From NCBI GenBank assembly GCA_002633005.1, contig NMRA01000755.1, positions 38,608 through 102,607 of the forward strand: a DNA stretch of 64,000 nucleotides, given 5' to 3'. This document shows positions 61,701-64,000 of the stretch, in pieces (within the stretch, counting starts at the first letter, position 1; each line of letters begins with the position of its first letter). The notes beneath the pieces were generated by a model. That model made no database searches. It saw only the letters and a program-made list of their open reading frames with translations, and was not told the DNA's origin. The translations under genes were made by a program, and so were the position numbers. The stretch comes from Phoronis australis. Taxonomy: Eukaryota > Phoronida > Phoronidae.

Positions 61701-63867
61701 GAAATACGATGAGTGCCAAAATTGCCCACATTCTAATTGTTAGAATCAAGAAAATTCAATTCAGCTAGAATTCCGGTGTCCCAAAATGTATTGACTGTCC
61801 CAATTGGAGGAATTTTACTGTAGTTGGAAAATAATCAGTTATGTTTTTTGCACCAGAACTTTTTTAATTTCGATGTCCAGTTTATTTTGAACTACTGTAT
61901 TAGTTTCATGCAAAACACCTGCTTGCGGATTAAAACCTGAAGTATTGAAGACAGCTATAATCATTGGACCCTGATTACCTTTCTCAGTCAGTCTTCAAAA
62001 GAATGTAAACCTTTTGCAAAATATGAGTGCTTTCAAGCACTCATATTTTAACAGAGAAAGGCTTCAAAAGTTATTATCAACTCATGCATTGTAATTAATT
62101 TTGTTGGCATCCTTTTAAATATAGTTATTTGCTAGGAATTATTGATAGTCAGTGTTTTAATTTTTTACAACCTTTTGCATTGACTTCATTTTGATTTTTG
62201 CTTGACACCTTCACCGCTGATTACAGGTGTTGCTCCTGCAGAATCCCGACTTATTGCCCCACCCCACGCAGAAGCTGGCAGCCATATTTCTTCTCTATGA
62301 GATGTATCGAACAGAACAAGTTGCTGCCAACCCTTTTGCTTCAGTCTTCGTCCATTTACTGGTAACAGCGGTTTATTGTATAAATTGAAATGTTCACAAA
62401 TTCCCGTCATTTGACACTCACATTAATTTTTGTAATTTAAATTTGTGAATAGGTGTTTAATTTATCTTAGCGGCTCTCTTTTGTAACCCAGGATGTATGT
62501 CAGGGGCATGGCAGTGATGGGTAGCCAAATTAATTAATTTACTCAACAACTTAACTGTGTGTTGATAGATGTACTGGACAAGTGTTGAATTCTTGAATTT
62601 GTCAATTGTGTCTATAATTATTGTGATGATTTTGCCTTCCAGGTTACCAGAGTTATTGTAAAACTTATTGTTCATATTTGCTTGATTGTATTATATGGTG
62701 TAGGCACATAATTATGCATATCTTAAACTGGTGTGGAAAATGTAGATCACAAACAGTTAAGTCTGGTCTGCACGCCACCTATTGGCCGCATTACGTGACA
62801 TTATTGAAGTCCACAAAAATTGCTGCAGGGATAGCTGAAGGTCCTGGGTTCGAGTTCGGGTCAAGGGCAGAAATCTTTTCGGACTTATGTTCATTAGGTC
62901 AGGTGATGTGGCCAATAGGTGGCATGAAAACCAGACATCAATGTTTGTGATTGTGTAGGGACATTGAAACTTTTGCCTCCCAGCATAGAGTGAATTCGGG
63001 AGATTTCATCTACTGAGCTTCTGTTATTTTTGAAATGTGTGGTCGGACGGTTGCTGACTCGTAAACGTCCAGTGACATCATGTGGATAACTGTGTCATTG
63101 GATGTATAATTTGCAATCAGTTGGTGAGATTTAACTTCGGCATGTTCGGATAGTGCATCAGGCCTTCATCTGAAGGGTGTCCAGTGAGTCCAAATGGGCA
63201 CCCTGAGTCAAATATACACTCCGTCCATGTAAAGTAAGCGTGGTTGTTTCTTTTAACTTACTAGCTGCATCTCTGGGAGCTCATTGGCCTGTCCAGAATA
63301 AAAAAATGATGGTTTAGAAAAGATGCATGCATGAGTGATTTGCGCAAAAGGTTTTGTTAATCTGTGTATTTATGCATTTGGAAGTTGGCTGTCAATCTTG
63401 TATTGTTCTATGAATCGATGTTTCTTTGCCATGTGTTGTTTGTCGGGTAAAATGGTGGATACAAAATTGTGCCAAGAATGCTGCATTGTGATTGGTCAGT
63501 TAAGCCGTCACTCAAAATCCTGGTGATAGGTCAATTCTAGTGTGCTCAAGCAACAAGTGTTGTTTTCTTTTGTTGTTTACCCATGGTCAAGTTATTGATG
63601 ATGTCAACATGTGTTTACCAGCCAACAACCATCCCACAATGCATTTGGAAAATGACAGAAGCATGAAATCTTCCAAAATGAGATTTGTATGGATAGGCTA
63701 CTAAGAAGGTGACCACCTGTCATAATCTCTTTGCTCTTCTGTTTCAGAACTCCCCTATGGACCACAGTGACCCTGGCCAACATAAAGAATACCATTGGGC
63801 TATTCCCAAGATTTCTAGCGCAGAACGTTACTTCCTGTCTCAGTTAATATCAAGTCCTTCCAAGGAG
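58767..63867 (+). CDS. CNOT11: CCR4-NOT transcription complex subunit 11, 3' partial
   Basis: Exons 58767-58804, 60946-61051, 62227-62361 and 63748-63867 join in frame (phases 2, 0, 0, 0) to give the first 133 residues. The start [12 protein letters not shown] is followed across the junction by VLSEDA, then [12 protein letters not shown] and [11 protein letters not shown]. Next come [45 protein letters not shown], and [19 protein letters not shown]. These match the CNOT11 N-terminal region in order and spacing, with LLAIFLL(W/Y)EMYRTE and AANPFA being the most characteristic. CNOT11 joins CNOT10 and the N-terminal part of CNOT1 in the deadenylase complex that shortens mRNA poly(A) tails. The C-terminal half lies beyond the window. 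Confidence 0.95.
59324..59368. repeat. (TAA)n simple repeat
   Basis: Interrupted TAA/AAT trinucleotide repeat in the first intron of CNOT11, followed by further A/T-rich sequence. Confidence 0.9.
61162..61248. repeat. tRNA-like (SINE-type) sequence in a CNOT11 intron
   Basis: CAGTGTGGCC (61168-61177) is complementary to GGGCCACACTG (61231-61241), like an acceptor stem. An A-box-like TGGCCTAGTTCGA follows the first arm, and a B-box-like GGCTTCGAGTCC (61215-61226) precedes the second. It does not fold as a standard tRNA, so a tRNA-derived SINE head or tRNA pseudogene is the better reading. Confidence 0.55.
62018..62049. repeat. Perfect 13-bp inverted repeat
   Basis: AAAATATGAGTGC, a 6-nt centre TTTCAA, then GCACTCATATTTT; pairing extends into the centre. 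It lies in the CNOT11 intron before exon 62227. Confidence 0.9.
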
Positions 63868-64000
63868 GTTTGTTTAAGGGTACTGGTCGGAACCAGTTTC
63901 CTCCACAGAATAATGGGCATCAAACTGGTTCTCAAAATGCAGGCTTGTTATATCCGACTATTGCCTGTTTAAGTATTGACAGTGCATTCCTCAAAAACAC

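Overview
The window is animal nuclear DNA from a small-intron, AT-rich, repeat-scattered genome. It is most likely a marine invertebrate, and I favour a cnidarian of the coral or sea-anemone type. The reasons are a ParaHox Gsx gene, a secreted protease carrying a run of ShK domains (a module expanded in cnidarians), many short TIR elements, and the frequent octamer TACATGTA. The organism assignment is inference. The gene calls come from reconstructing exons by hand from splice sites, reading phase and family motifs.

Three genes are well supported, all on the + strand. (1) 7282-26416: a secreted reprolysin (M12B, ADAMTS-like) metalloprotease, rebuilt from 15 exons whose phases all agree. It has a propeptide with a furin-type site, a zinc protease domain, a fucolectin-type lectin domain (FTP) and five ShK domains. 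The first exon with the signal peptide was not found. (2) 36123-38153: a complete three-exon Gsx homeobox gene (249 residues), with a TATA box, the Gsx N-terminal peptide and an intron inside the homeobox. (3) 58767-63867 and beyond: the 5' part of CNOT11, a CCR4-NOT subunit, in four exons, running off the right edge. A tRNA-Pro(TGG) gene lies antisense in a large intron of the protease gene.

Weaker candidates are a minus-strand multi-exon gene (28850-30260), a minus-strand CxxC/CxxC zinc-ribbon-like exon (48594-48975) and two small + strand ORFs.

Layout: 1-7281 shows no recognised gene and includes a 0.66 kb repeat broken by one N. 7282-26416 is the protease gene, with transposon copies in its introns. 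26417-36000 is intergenic with the minus-strand candidate and a 54-bp tandem repeat. 36000-38500 is Gsx. 38611-43217 is a 2.1-2.2 kb direct repeat on either side of a 312-base N gap, most likely an assembly overlap that was not merged. 43218-58766 is gene-poor with nested MITEs. 58767 to the end is CNOT11.

The three genes do not form a pathway: a secreted or matrix protease, a developmental transcription factor and an mRNA-deadenylation subunit are simply neighbours. The most distinctive object is the protease, for its reprolysin-FTP-ShK5 architecture and an Asp in place of the third zinc-binding His.
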